Assembly: GCA_963693365.1 (NCBI GenBank)
Contig: CAVNZM010000013.1
Location: 5,084,001 to 5,148,000, forward strand
Direction of reading: 5' to 3'
Source: Amoebidium appalachense
Taxonomy: Eukaryota; Ichthyosporea
DNA: 64,000 nt
Below are positions 33,341 through 51,389 of this stretch, piece after piece. Position 1 is the stretch's first letter. The number at the start of each line of letters is the position of its first letter. A program made the translations under genes and the position numbers. Below the pieces are notes generated by a model. The model saw only the letters and a list, made by a program, of their open reading frames with translations, was not told the DNA's origin and did no database searches.

Positions 33341-36300
33341 TTTATCCTTCTTCTTCTGGAATGCTCGGACACTGGGCCCCCAAAAGGGCCTCCCCCCCGG
33401 GACACTCGACGATAAAATCAGCTACATACAACAACAGACAAACAACCACACGTTTACAGTGATTTGCGAAACACAGTTTAAAAACCACCACAAATTCAAC
33501 TCTACATTGGTCGACACATCCACACACCCCGGTTACGCGAAAAACCGAGGCATTATTGTACTTGCCGCACCACACGTGAGAGTGAAGTGCAAACCGGTAG
33601 CAAAAACGGAATTCTCGGTTTCTATAGAGTTTCTTTCTAATGTTTTTACTTTTGTATATTACCCACCATCTATGTCGGTTGTCGAATTGACTCACGAGTT
33701 GTCACAGTTACCAATGTCCACTGTTATTTTAGGTGATTTTAACACGCGACTCCACCACACAGACACACTGCAAGTGAGTGTCGGGTACCCATCTAAGCCC
33801 CCGGAGCGTGCTATCCCTTTAGCAAGGTATGTCCAAAGTCACACTTTGCGGTTCCCTCAAATATCCCATGCCCACAACACCGACTGGGGAGTGGCCTTTT
33901 GGCCATCAACCATGTCAAAACTCTCTCTCCCTCCTAACCTCTCTAGGTCATCTGACCACTCTCCTATCCTTTTCCTACCTAAGATCTCCCTTGATCTGCT
34001 CCCCCCTCCCCCTCCCACCTTTCGCCTCCGTCTATCCCAGCTTAAGTCACAGTGGGGTAGAGTTGATGTATGTGTATGCTATGCTACGAAACACCCTATA
34101 TATATGCGCCTATTAGAATCTGCACAAGCCAGGCCAGATTCACATCTCGTACTAGATACATGCACTAACTTTATTGTTGATGATTTGATAGATCTCGGTG
34201 ATTATGCTGGCGGTGGTAGGAAGGAATATCCCGATGCTCTCTTGTTACCAAACACCACTCCCGCTAGACTAGGTGAACCCCTGTCTCAAAAGGAAAGCTT
34301 GCGCCGGCTTGCTAGTATGAATCGATTTGGCCCCCCTGCTCGTATTATTGGTGATACCACTGGAGACCCCCTCATAGACTCTGATAAGTATTTCTCGGAA
34401 CTGTTTAAAGATAGGACCCCCGCTCAGAAACCTATTGTGTGGCCTGTAGACCCATCTATCCCCATAGAATCGATCCTCCCCTTTTTCAGTCCCGATGCCA
34501 TATGGTCTGTGATATCTAGTTATAGCTCTAGCAAGTCTTGTGGACCTGATGGACTCCCTGCTGGGTTTCTTAAAATCCTTGTTCCCTCCTACCCACAAAA
34601 GGAAAGTGATCGTGCTATTAAACCTGATCTTACTATCATGTTAAGCTCTCTCTTTTCTTGGTGTGTTAAATGTGGACATGTCCCGTCATCTTGGTTAGAT
34701 ACCTTAGTGATCCCCATAGTTAAGAAGGACTCTGAGGGCCCCATATCATCCTTTCGCCCCATTACACTAACCCAGGTTGTTCGTAGATTCTTTGAAGCTT
34801 GCTTACTTAGGTTATTTGCACATCACCCTAGGTTTCAATCTATTCTTCACATACACCCATGCCAATCCGCTTTTCGTAAAAACAATTCATGTTATGTTCA
34901 AATAATGGCACTGCACGATTCTATGCAAGTTGGTGCACAATATGTTGGCTTTATTGATTGGAAAACTGCTTACGATTCTGTCTCCCCTGGTCTCCTATGG
35001 GAAAAGCTTGCTGCACGGGGTGTACCACACTGCATTGGTGTTCTGTTAGAAGCACTCTTGTCTCAAACCTATGGTAGAGCTGTGGTTAATGGGCATCTTT
35101 CATATGGTTTTGCTCGTACTAGAGGTCTCTTGCAGGGTTCATTGCTTAGCCCCTTTTTGTTTAACCTATTTATAGATGATTTGGCTGTCAAGATTTACGC
35201 CGAAAACGATGACCCTATTAATAACTTTCCGCCTGCACTTCTCTATGCTGATGATCTGTCCCTCCTTGCCCGTACCCCTAGACGCCTGCAAAGATTGTTC
35301 GATGTAGTGTCAGAGTGGTGCAAGGCAAACCTTATGATCCTTAACATAGACAAATGTGGTGTTCTTGTACCTGATATAGCTAACAATTTACACACATTTA
35401 CATTATCATCTAAACCTGTACCTATAGTTCCAGAATACAAATATCTTGGTGTTCCGGTTGATTCTGTTGGTGTTATGTTTCCCCATATGGTCGAAAAGAG
35501 GGTAGAGTTGGCTCGTAAGCGGTTAGCTTTCTTCTCGGCTAATATTTTTAAAGACACACCCCTCCATCCTTCTATTAGACTTACATTTATTCGCACTTTT
35601 GTCTTCCCGGCATGTGAATATGGTTTACCCCTTCTCGCCGCTTGGATCAAGAAAGAGAGAACTAGAGCGCTTAAACCCTTGGCAAATTTCCTTGAAGCAG
35701 AAGTTGCCTCCTTTCTATCTAACAACTGTTGTAAACCTGGGCCTGTAACGCTCTCGATATATGGTCTGGTCCCAATAGCTGCTAGAGTATCCTATCTCGC
35801 GCTGAAATTCAATAAGCACATAAGCCGCTTAAAGAAGTATTTGCCCTCCCACCCTCTCTTCTCTATCCGACCTGTCCCCTCCTCACCTCTCCCCTCTTTC
35901 CTCCCCTCTCTCTCCCCTTCTCCCCTGGGCACAAATACAAATAAACCCCGCAATAGTGTGTGTGTGACTTTGGACTGCCACTTACTTATTAAACATGTAC
36001 ACAATCACAAGATAATCACGCAATATAACAAATGGAAAAAGATACCACACGACACTAGACCCGATGAAAGCATACACCTTGAAAAACTAATCCTTATGTC
36101 TCGTTTTATATATACTGACCGCCTCAACCATATTGCCAAATATGGCACTCGCAAGTGTATAACACCTAAATACATATTACCTTCCTGTAGAACTGGTCTT
36201 TCTCTAGCTGATGGTATTATTGATCAATTACCACGCTTTTACTGTACACGTGCTATACAGTGGAGATCTAATAAGTATAAGGTGGCATCATTTGCATGCC

Positions 36301-36434
36301 CAAACAACACACACACACACCAGTTTAACCGGTCATGTATCGCCAAATGTAGTTTGATAGACCACATAATACCGCAACACACACACGTCACATTCACAAC
36401 AGACACCCAGAAAGATAGCCTACCTGTAAATTAA
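33333..36434 (+). CDS. LINE ORF2: AP-like endonuclease and reverse transcriptase
   Basis: 1033 residues, no stop or frameshift. An exonuclease-endonuclease-phosphatase domain at the N-terminus shows the expected catalytic blocks: WNAR near residue 10, CETQ near 45, LGDFN (Gly134), TDWG and SSDH (Ser207-His209). The reverse transcriptase follows: SKSCGPDGLPAGFLK, SSFRPITLTQ, GFIDWKTAYDSV, GLLQGSLLSPFLFNLFIDD, the catalytic YADD (638-641) and YKYLGVPVD. The C-terminus has a Cys/His cluster (CPNNTHTHQFNRSCIAKC) that may bind zinc. With all catalytic residues present the element may be mobile. The ATG overlaps ORF1 (ATGCCTAA), in another frame, so reinitiation or re-entry of ribosomes after ORF1 termination is likely. 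The LINE clade was not determined. Confidence 0.92.
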   Translation: MPNLSFFFWNARTLGPQKGLPPGTLDDKISYIQQQTNNHTFTVICETQFKNHHKFNSTLVDTSTHPGYAKNRGIIVLAAPHVRVKCKPVAKTEFSVSIEFLSNVFTFVYYPPSMSVVELTHELSQLPMSTVILGDFNTRLHHTDTLQVSVGYPSKPPERAIPLARYVQSHTLRFPQISHAHNTDWGVAFWPSTMSKLSLPPNLSRSSDHSPILFLPKISLDLLPPPPPTFRLRLSQLKSQWGRVDVCVCYATKHPIYMRLLESAQARPDSHLVLDTCTNFIVDDLIDLGDYAGGGRKEYPDALLLPNTTPARLGEPLSQKESLRRLASMNRFGPPARIIGDTTGDPLIDSDKYFSELFKDRTPAQKPIVWPVDPSIPIESILPFFSPDAIWSVISSYSSSKSCGPDGLPAGFLKILVPSYPQKESDRAIKPDLTIMLSSLFSWCVKCGHVPSSWLDTLVIPIVKKDSEGPISSFRPITLTQVVRRFFEACLLRLFAHHPRFQSILHIHPCQSAFRKNNSCYVQIMALHDSMQVGAQYVGFIDWKTAYDSVSPGLLWEKLAARGVPHCIGVLLEALLSQTYGRAVVNGHLSYGFARTRGLLQGSLLSPFLFNLFIDDLAVKIYAENDDPINNFPPALLYADDLSLLARTPRRLQRLFDVVSEWCKANLMILNIDKCGVLVPDIANNLHTFTLSSKPVPIVPEYKYLGVPVDSVGVMFPHMVEKRVELARKRLAFFSANIFKDTPLHPSIRLTFIRTFVFPACEYGLPLLAAWIKKERTRALKPLANFLEAEVASFLSNNCCKPGPVTLSIYGLVPIAARVSYLALKFNKHISRLKKYLPSHPLFSIRPVPSSPLPSFLPSLSPSPLGTNTNKPRNSVCVTLDCHLLIKHVHNHKIITQYNKWKKIPHDTRPDESIHLEKLILMSRFIYTDRLNHIAKYGTRKCITPKYILPSCRTGLSLADGIIDQLPRFYCTRAIQWRSNKYKVASFACPNNTHTHQFNRSCIAKCSLIDHIIPQHTHVTFTTDTQKDSLPVN

Positions 36435-36534
36435 AACATCCTTGATTTTATACTAAACACGCGTAACTACGACCTGTTTATTAGATGTATTGATTGGCTT
36501 GAGAAACACATCACTACAAAATTATAGCGCACGC

Positions 36535-36548
36535 GCACACACACACAC

Positions 36549-36581
<33 letters not shown>

Positions 36582-36614
36582 CCAGCTGATACCGAGTGTC
36601 CCGAGGGGAGCCCC

Positions 36615-36688
<74 letters not shown>
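36535..36688. repeat. CA repeat and (AAAT)n/poly-A tail of LINE
   Basis: A (CA)n stretch (36536-36580) in the LINE 3' UTR, then A-rich DNA with about six TAAA units (36617-36688) that marks the 3' end of the insertion. Confidence 0.8.
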
Positions 36689-36689
<1 letters not shown>

Positions 36690-36699
36690 GGGGAACCCC

Positions 36700-38020
36700 A
36701 ACTAATTGATTTCTCCTTGTAGTCTTTATGGTGTCTCGTAGAGAAAGTAAACCCTGATATATAGTCACCACCCGACATCTATGTACGTGATCATGATATA
36801 CCGCTGAGGGGATATTCCGAGCAAACCCCCCCCCCCCCTACCTGAGACTGGTTCTCTTTGCCTCGAGTAAACAGCGTAAACCCCCGAATAGATCACTTGA
36901 TGTCCAATCTGACCCGCCGCTGGGCACGTGAGTGAGACTCACGCGCCTAATCAGGCAGAATTTAAACGTATACACGTGTACAGGCGCACACACAAAGACA
37001 TCTATATAAATTGGCGCCCACGTAGGAACACACACAACTCACGACACATCCATTGCACTCTCAAGCGTGTACGCACGTGTACACATGTGCATGCTGCATG
37101 CGCAGATCTTACGTATACACTCGCAAGTCACGATGTACGACGTGAGTGGCGCCCACAATCACGTGCATGAGTAAGTTGCAACGGGCATCGCATCTGTGAC
37201 ACAAGTAGGTCCCACGTGCCATGCTATGTAAGCCGCCTGTCAGCGCGGAAGCGTATGTGGAGGGAGTTAATTGCATATACATGCGCATTATTTATTAGTA
37301 TCGCGTGCGACTGATGGACATGATATGTACATTGTATGCAGCGAACTTGTCTTTCAACAGCACTCCACTTCTTTTTTTTAAAAAATTTTTTTTTCTTCTT
37401 TATTATTCAGGCTCTCAATGTCACAAATTTGTTGATAATGAATAGTTACATGCAATGACAAACATCATGATGCACATTTAAAAAAAAAGGCCTCTAGGCA
37501 CATCAGATTTGAACAAACTTGCTGTACGTATACTTTTGGGATCCTTGGCAAAATATTCCTCTTTGGCCATGGCAATGCCACAAAATTTCTAAAGAGACAA
37601 ACAGTTTGCCCTGTTCATTCGGTGCTCGATGTGGAAAACAATTACGCAATATTGATCGGTTACTATAATATAATCGTCATCCAAATGCCCAAGCAAGTCT
37701 AAGGTTTTGGAACAATGTTTTGTTGCTACTGAAGCTTCATGCCAGTTCATACTATGTTGATTTCGTAACGTGGTCCAGTTTCATGGTCAGCAAGGGATTC
37801 CGTTGATTTCAGCTCCAGTTATTTTTATAAAGCAAATAAAAAAGTAGGAATACGTCAAAAAAAGTTTTTATAAAGCGATTAAAAAATAGGAATATAGTCC
37901 TGCGCGCGCGCGTACAGTGAATCATGCATGGAAGTACTCATTCCCCCCCTCTCCCCCCCCCCCCCCCCCCCCCCCGGGTTCCCTCCCCCCCCCTCTCCCC
38001 TTTACAAAAATGAAAAAATA
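36700..38020. other. Intergenic region
   Basis: No gene seen. Contains a C run (36828-36837), an AT-rich block (37371-37400), C runs (37945-37990) and a direct repeat pair of about 35 bp (tttttataaag...taggaata) at 37814-37854 and 37864-37897. The last is followed by a CG run (37902-37911). Confidence 0.5.
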
Positions 38021-38022
38021 AC

Positions 38023-38107
<85 letters not shown>

Positions 38108-38319
38108 GTGTGTGTGCGCGCGCGTACGTGCGGCACACACAAATAGAGGTAGTCAATGACAGTAGTGTGTGTGCTGGAAATGGTGCTATGTGGAAACAGG
38201 GCAAGGATGGGCCGAGGGGAGGGAGGGGAGGGCAGGAATGGGGGAGGGGGGGGGAGGGGAAGGGGGGGGGGGAGAGAGAGAGGGGGGGGGAGAGAGAGGG
38301 GGGGGGGAGAGGGGGGGGG

Positions 38320-38384
<65 letters not shown>

Positions 38385-38405
38385 TGTGTGTGTGTGTGTG
38401 TGTGA
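38023..38405. repeat. TG, poly-G, GA and TG microsatellites
   Basis: (TG)n about 80 bp (38025-38104), G-rich DNA (38215-38322), (GA)n about 60 bp (38323-38382), then (TG)n (38383-38403). Lies just downstream of the stop of the TMEM106-like gene, possibly within its 3' UTR. Confidence 0.85.
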
Positions 38406-38465
38406 GAGGGATAGGGAGAGCGGAGAAGGGTGGCCAAATAATCGATATAAACACAATCTGTGCTC

Positions 38466-45532
<7,067 letters not shown>

Positions 45533-46880
45533 TGATTGAGAAAAAGAACACGTCAGTGTAAATTGAAAAAAGGATCATATGAAAGGGAACAAGGCGAGCC
45601 AATTATAGCAACAATTAAATGGTTTGCAAGCAGGTTTGATGATAAGTAGTCACACTTGGATTAATAATAAGCAGTTTACCTATCTTTTTGAATAATTCAT
45701 GTTTTATGAAGCTACAATCATAGGTTCACCGTGCAGAAAGCATTGACATGAACCCAATGACCTTAGTAAATTTTCCCTGTTTGCGGAAGTGAACATTTTG
45801 CGCTTGCTGCAATAATCTTCGCACCGGGCTATACAGATCTTAAATGCGGATTCGATGCCATCGCCGGACCTTACACCCAAGAGTGTATATGTGTTGGGGT
45901 GAAACAAGCCTCCTCGATTTTTCTTTTTTTCTTTTTCACTGAATTTATTTTTAGAAGTGGTATTTGATTGTAAACCATGTCATAAATGCCTGGATAAACG
46001 TTTTCATTTATTAACTGGAGTATAATAATATTATTTGCAATTTAAGGTAGTAGTGAAGTAAAATATGTTTAGTTTGAGAAAGCTTAGTTACTGTTATCGT
46101 CTAAATTTATAAATGTTTGAACCCCCTAATATTTATGGTAAATAGAGATGTGCTTCACTCAGACCTCTAATAAGATAACAGAGAAGACGAGCCGATTGGC
46201 GTAGCGGTGAATCGTCTTATCGGCAACGGACAACACAACAATTCCCCTTCCTATTCGTCAATCAACTGGCTTACTCTCATATGCATGGCCATCGGGTCCT
46301 TCATGAGAAAGCACAAAGATATGACAAGAAGTAATATTTTGGCCCAAAGCATACAAGTATTTGTAATAAACAGGTTATTCGGTAATATGTATGGAAAATT
46401 ATTGGTTGAGTCTCTTCCGACCGCCTTGTATTATATGATACATCATGGTATATTGGTGCTTTATCACGTTGTAGCCGTAGCCGCGTTGTTCACAGAGTCG
46501 CGCACGTGGGAGCCAATAGCGTAACGGTCACACCGCACTAGGTCAGAAAACATCGCAACACGCTACGGTGTGGACCACTCTTGCTCCCCTGTTGTTCCTT
46601 GCGGGTGTTTTTCGTTTTATTATTATTTCTTATTGTTTATTTTGCCTGCGTTTCTTGTACCCCCTATTTTTTTCCCAAGTGCTTGGTTCTATGTCTAGCC
46701 CTCAATTGTTTTAGTTGTTCCTTCCCTGTATACTCCATTTACACCACCGGAGCGTCCCACTTCGTTTTTCAAGGTTTGAAAAGTGCTACAAACCCAAACC
46801 TTTACAACTTTATTATACAATTCTACTTGCATCTCCACCCAAAAAAAACCTACATCTGTAGCGAACATAAACCAGGAAAA
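45533..46880. other. Divergent intergenic region (TMEM106-like / mitochondrial carrier)
   Basis: AT-richer unique sequence with very few simple repeats, unlike the rest of the window, and likely to hold both promoters. CCAAT motifs at about 45600 and 46513. A 67-codon minus-strand frame (45704-45907) and a 105-codon plus-strand frame (46207-46524) were not accepted as genes. Confidence 0.4.
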
Positions 46881-47701
46881 ATGGCACCGAAGGAGAAAAA
46901 GAACATCAAGGAGTATCTGCTGGCCGGTGGCACAGCTGGCATGATTGCGCGCACTGCCATCGCGCCCATTGAAAGAGTCAAGATCCTGTTCCAGATTAGC
47001 AAAAATACGGTAGGTGTAGTGTGATTGTGACGTGCATTATATGCGCTGCGTCCTAATCTTTTAGGGGGTTGAGGAGGCACTGGTGTGTGTGTGTGTGTAT
47101 GTGTGTGTGTGTGTGTGTCTGTCACGGTGGGCACGTGTTTGGGTGTGGGTGTGGGTGTGTGTGTGTGTGTGTACATGTATGTGTGTGTGGGGGGGAGGTT
47201 TTGGTGTGTGTGTGTGTGTGTGTGTGCGTGTGTGCGTGTGCACGCCTGCTGTGTCCTGTTTTGTGTGTGCATGCGTGCAACTGTGTGTGTAGTTGTGTGG
47301 GTGTACGAGGGGGTGCATGTGTTTATGTTTGTGTGTCTGTGTGTCTCCATGTGCCCACGTACGTCTGTGTATGTGTGCGTGCGTGTTGGTCTATTTTTTT
47401 TTCCGCTTCGGGGAAGCTGGGGAAGAGGGAGGTCGTGCGGTGTGTGTGTGTGTGTGTGTGTGGGCCGGGGCATGAGGGGGGGGGGGGGGGGGGGGCTTTG
47501 CAGTAGTCTTCCTGAAGCTGACTGGCAGGCTCTTCTTTGTTGCAGACACAGTCGGGCTACATCTCGCTTCTGCCCAGCATCATGAAGAAGGAGGGTGTGC
47601 TTGCGTTCTGGAAGGGCAACAGTGCCGCCGTGGCCCGGGTGGTGCCCTACATGGCTATCACCTTCCTGGGCTACGAGGAGTACAAGTACGTGCCCTTTTT
47701 T

Positions 47702-47781
<80 letters not shown>

Positions 47782-48843
47782 CCCCCCCCCCCCCCCCCTC
47801 CCCCCCCCCCCCCCCCCCTCCCCTCTGTGCAAAACGGCCGAATGCTTTTTTTGTATGTGGGTGGATGAGTGGATGGTGGTGTTTGTGTGTGTGTTGGGGG
47901 GGGGGGGGGGGGGGGGGAGAAGGGGGGGAGGGGGGACGGGGGAGGACAGGTGCCAGGATTGGGTGTGGTTTTGTAATTAAACCAGGCGGGGGGCAGGGAG
48001 GAGGGGGGCGGGGGGGGGGAGGGGGTTGTACATGGTTATTGTGGTAATAGTGATGGTGTGTGTGTGGTGGGGGGGGGGGGGGGGGGGAGGAGGAGGGGGA
48101 AGGGTTTAGGCATTCTCGAGTAGGGAAGAACAAAGTCGATTGGCATGCAAACCCCCTTGGTTTTATGTAAATATATCAAGATTCTTACCATTTAGCAAAA
48201 ACCTTAGTTTTAACCCTTAAATCACTGGCACAGATCGTCGATCGTCCACCATTTCCCAAACATGAACCGTGAGCTCACAAACCTTACTGCGGGTGCATTG
48301 GGTGGATTGACGGGGGTAGCGATAACCTACCCACTGGATGTGGTGAGGGCAAGACTAGCCGCACAGAGCTTTATGGCTGCCAGCGAGAGGACATATACGG
48401 GGATGGTGAATGCGCTGGTCGAGATACCTAAGAGGGAGGGTTTCCGCGCTCTGTACCAGGTATATATACGTGGTTTGTGTGTTTGTTTGTGTGTAGGGGG
48501 GGAGGGGGGAAGGGGGGGCTGTGTGTGTGTATGTGTGTGTGTGTGTGGGGAGGGTGTTTGGGGGGGAGGGGGGGTTGTGTGTGTGGGGGGGCGGAGGGAG
48601 GGGAGAGGGTTGTTAGTGTGGGCGAATGGGTGTTGTGTGTGTTTGTGTGGTGTGTGTGCCCGTACTGGTGCATGTGTAGGGATTTCATAGGGTTCCCGGC
48701 ACACCGTTTCAGGTTGCATCGGTGCACGCAAACAGTAAAGTCGGTTGGGCTAGACAGTGGTGTCCCCCCCCCCCCCCCCCCCCCCCCCCGGTGCCCCCTT
48801 TTTGTTCCGAGAGAGAGAGTGTGGGTGTGTGGGTGTGGGCGTG

Positions 48844-48876
<33 letters not shown>

Positions 48877-49306
48877 AGGGGGGGGATAGTAAGCAGCAGT
48901 TTAAGTTGCTAGGCCACCTCTTTTGGTGTATTTCACTGGGTGGATCTATTGTGTTTGTGTGTGTGTGGTGGTGGTGGTGGTAGGGGAGGGAGGGGGGGGG
49001 GGGGATTGTTTCGTTTATGTGTGTGTGCATGTTGGTTGAAGAGGGGGGGGTGGGGGGGATGCAAGACAGACGGGTGAGGCTATATCGTATACACAGTTCG
49101 GTTCTCTGCATTGACTGCATTACTCTACGTGAGTGTCATCCTCCCCCCCCCCCCCCCCCCCCCCGGGCCAGAGCAAGCATGTCTCCTCTCGTAGCAATCC
49201 ACTCAGGTATGATATATAAATCCATTCTGCCAGCTTGCCTTCTAGACCATTGGCATAGGACGCTTACAAATCCCATCTCCCCTCCCCCCTCCCCCCTTTT
49301 ACTGCC

Positions 49307-49340
<34 letters not shown>

Positions 49341-49772
49341 GCATGTCTGCGACGATGATGGGTGTAGCACCGTATGCAGGGCTCAAGTTTGCCACGTACG
49401 AGGCAATGAAGAGCGTGTGCTGCACAGTCACGGGCAAGGAGGAGAAGGTACAGACCTCGTTGCAGTGTGTTTGTGTGTGTGCGTTTGGAGGGCGGGGGAG
49501 GAGGAGGGGCGGGGGAGGGAGGGGGGGATGTGTGGTTCTGTTAGTGGTGATGTTAGTGAGTGTGCGTGTGGATGTGTGGATGCGGGTGTTGGTGGGTGTT
49601 TGGGTGTGGATGTGGGTGTGTGTATGTGTTGGGGTGGGGGCGAGGGGGAGGTCAGAAGGTGGAGGGGGGGGGGAAGGGGGGGGAGGGGAGGAAGGTGAGT
49701 GTGTGTGTGTTTGGGTGGGTAGTGGTGGTGGTGGTGTGCTGAAGTGTGCTGTGTGTGTGGTGGTGGATGGGG

Positions 49773-49807
<35 letters not shown>

Positions 49808-50580
49808 TGTATTGGGTTGGTGAGTGGGTGTTGGGGGGATGGGGACATGGTTATTGACTCTTTCTCTGACTGAGGTGGGTAGTCCGAAGCTAGAGGGGTT
49901 GCTGGGAAGACATGGTGAAATTCTCTGAGGTGGAGGGGGAGGGGATATGGGTGGAGAGGGGGAAACAGAGAGTTGAAGAACGAGTGATAGAGAAATATAG
50001 TTAAAGCAGTGCATGAAAGCCCACATACACATACCGGTAGTTTTTTTTTTCCTAAAGCCGGAAGAAAGGGGGGGGGGGGGGGGGTAGGAGAGGGGAGGAG
50101 ATCAACGCAAAGGGGTTTAGAGACATGGGGTTTCTGCGAGGCATCTGCATACCCCCTTTTGCCTGGGATACTCGTCACACATGCACACACACACACACAC
50201 GCACACACACGCACACACACACACACAGCAATAAGCATCTATCTCACCCCCTCCCCCTCCCCCCCCCCCTCCCCCCGCCCCTTTCTCAGGACCTTCCCGC
50301 GCCCATCCGCTTCGGCTCAGGGGCAGCAGCCGGTGTGGTTGCTCAAACAGTCGTATATCCCTTCGATGTGATTCGTCGCCGTACGCAGACACACACGGGG
50401 GCAAAACCTCTGTACAATTCGGTTTTGGACGCCTTCCGGACGATTATCCGCGAGGAAGGGATTAGGAAGGGGCTTTACAGGGGCCTGACGCTTAATTTCC
50501 TAAAAACCATGCCAAATGTTGCGATTTACATGTCGGTGTACGATTACTTGAAGATCCAGCTTACCCGCGCCAATATCTGA
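46881..50580 (+). CDS. Mitochondrial carrier family protein (SLC25A16/42-like)
   Basis: Five exons, 46881-47009, 47546-47685, 48234-48459, 49340-49447 and 50290-50580, give 297 residues, the normal length for the family. The three tandem repeats each carry the carrier signature: PIERVK (29-34), PLDVVR (123-128) and PFDVIR (225-230), so six inner-membrane helices are expected. The first signature has Glu in place of the usual Asp. Repeat-linked motifs [18 protein letters not shown] and [10 protein letters not shown] are also present. The third repeat, with RRRTQ and [19 protein letters not shown], resembles the coenzyme A/adenosine-phosphate group (SLC25A16/SLC25A42, yeast Leu5), which imports CoA into the matrix; other nucleotide carriers are possible. 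Introns contain CT, TG, C and G tracts. No targeting presequence is seen, as usual. Confidence 0.9.
47080..47490. repeat. TG-rich tract and poly-G in intron 1 of carrier gene
   Basis: TG with GTGGG and CG steps (47080-47395), TG 47441-47462 and a G run (47477-47494). Includes a ctgtcacggtgg unit at 47119. Confidence 0.8.
47705..48095. repeat. CT, poly-C and poly-G tracts in intron 2 of carrier gene
   Basis: (CT)n about 74 bp (47705-47778), poly-C (47779-47822), then G-rich DNA (47895-48092). Confidence 0.85.
48480..49850. repeat. TG/G-rich, poly-C and GGT tracts in introns 3 and 4 of carrier gene
   Basis: TG/G-rich 48476-48665, poly-C 48763-48789, poly-G 48847-48886, GGT 48967-48981, poly-C 49143-49164, (CA)n at the acceptor of exon 4 (49309-49338), TG/G-rich 49465-49770 and poly-G 49776-49805. 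Confidence 0.8.
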
Positions 50581-50898
50581 TTGGGTGCTGGTCACGTGTG
50601 AAGAGATTTGATTGGTGCGTGCTGCCTATGGGGGCGGAGGATGACGGGATCGTCGTCACTATGAGAGTATCTGGAGATAGGGTCTTTGGAATTTCTGAAA
50701 ATTTGAGATTGTCTTTGGCTGTGTTAATACCCTTTATGATATGGATAGTGTGGAATATCTGTTGCCATGTTAGATATCCAGCCATCCAGCACTAGTATAA
50801 AAGTAAGGAAATGAGATAATGATGAGATAGTTGAATGAACGGGTCTGTGACCTGACTTTATCTTGTGTGACGTGGCTTGCTACCTCTACTACATTCTG

Positions 50899-50949
<51 letters not shown>

Positions 50950-51356
50950 TTCGTTTTTTTTGGATTTTTGATTTTTGATTTTTTTTTTTTTTTTTTTTTT
51001 GTGTGTTGGAGATGGGGAACTTATTTTTGATTTTTTTGTGTGTTTGTGGGGGGGGGGGGGGGGGGGGGACTTTTCGTTATTTTCCCCGGAGGGGAGGGGG
51101 AAGGAGTCTAATGCCCAGGGGTTTCTCCCTGTTGCAGCAAACTAACTTCACTGAGACATAGTTCTTAGTCTACTGAAGCGATAAACCTCAGTTTGTGCGC
51201 ACATCATGGCCACAGCCGACTTTCATTGGATGTTTGGAAGTAAGACTCGCTGCTGATGTGGTGTGTGATGTCCGCAATTGTTGACTACATATTCCACAGT
51301 AGCCACGTGAATACAAAAATTCTTATCTGTCCCCCCCCCCCCCCCCACCACCACCA

Positions 51357-51389
<33 letters not shown>

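Larger units (their letters stand above)
32143..36688 (+). mobile_element. Non-LTR retrotransposon (LINE) with two intact overlapping ORFs
   Basis: ORF1 (coiled-coil protein) and ORF2 (endonuclease plus reverse transcriptase) are both uninterrupted, and a 3' UTR of about 180 bp ends in an A-rich (AAAT)n tail (36617-36688). A possible 8-bp target duplication CGGGGAAC occurs at 32134-32141 and just after the tail (36689-36696), which would put the 5' end close to ORF1; this is weak because the word is short. The true 5' end may lie further upstream, beyond the 18-bp repeats. The element is on the opposite strand to both neighbouring genes. Confidence 0.85.

Noticed and set aside
32134-36696. 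Firm target-site duplication for the LINE
   Set aside because: The shared word CGGGGAAC is only 8 bases and would place the 5' end 13 bases before ORF1, so it is reported as possible only.
45704-45907. 67-codon minus-strand frame with a fair composition (starts MFHPNTYTLLGV)
   Set aside because: It superficially resembles the start of a J-domain (YTLLGV) but lacks HPD and the following helices; kept only as an unlikely small ORF.
46190-46240. tRNA-like box A (gattggcgtagcggtgaatcg)
   Set aside because: No box B or cloverleaf with paired acceptor stem can be formed in the next 90 bases.
46207-46524. 105-codon plus-strand open frame before the mitochondrial carrier
   Set aside because: No recognisable domain or splice context; AT-rich unique DNA readily yields this length by chance.
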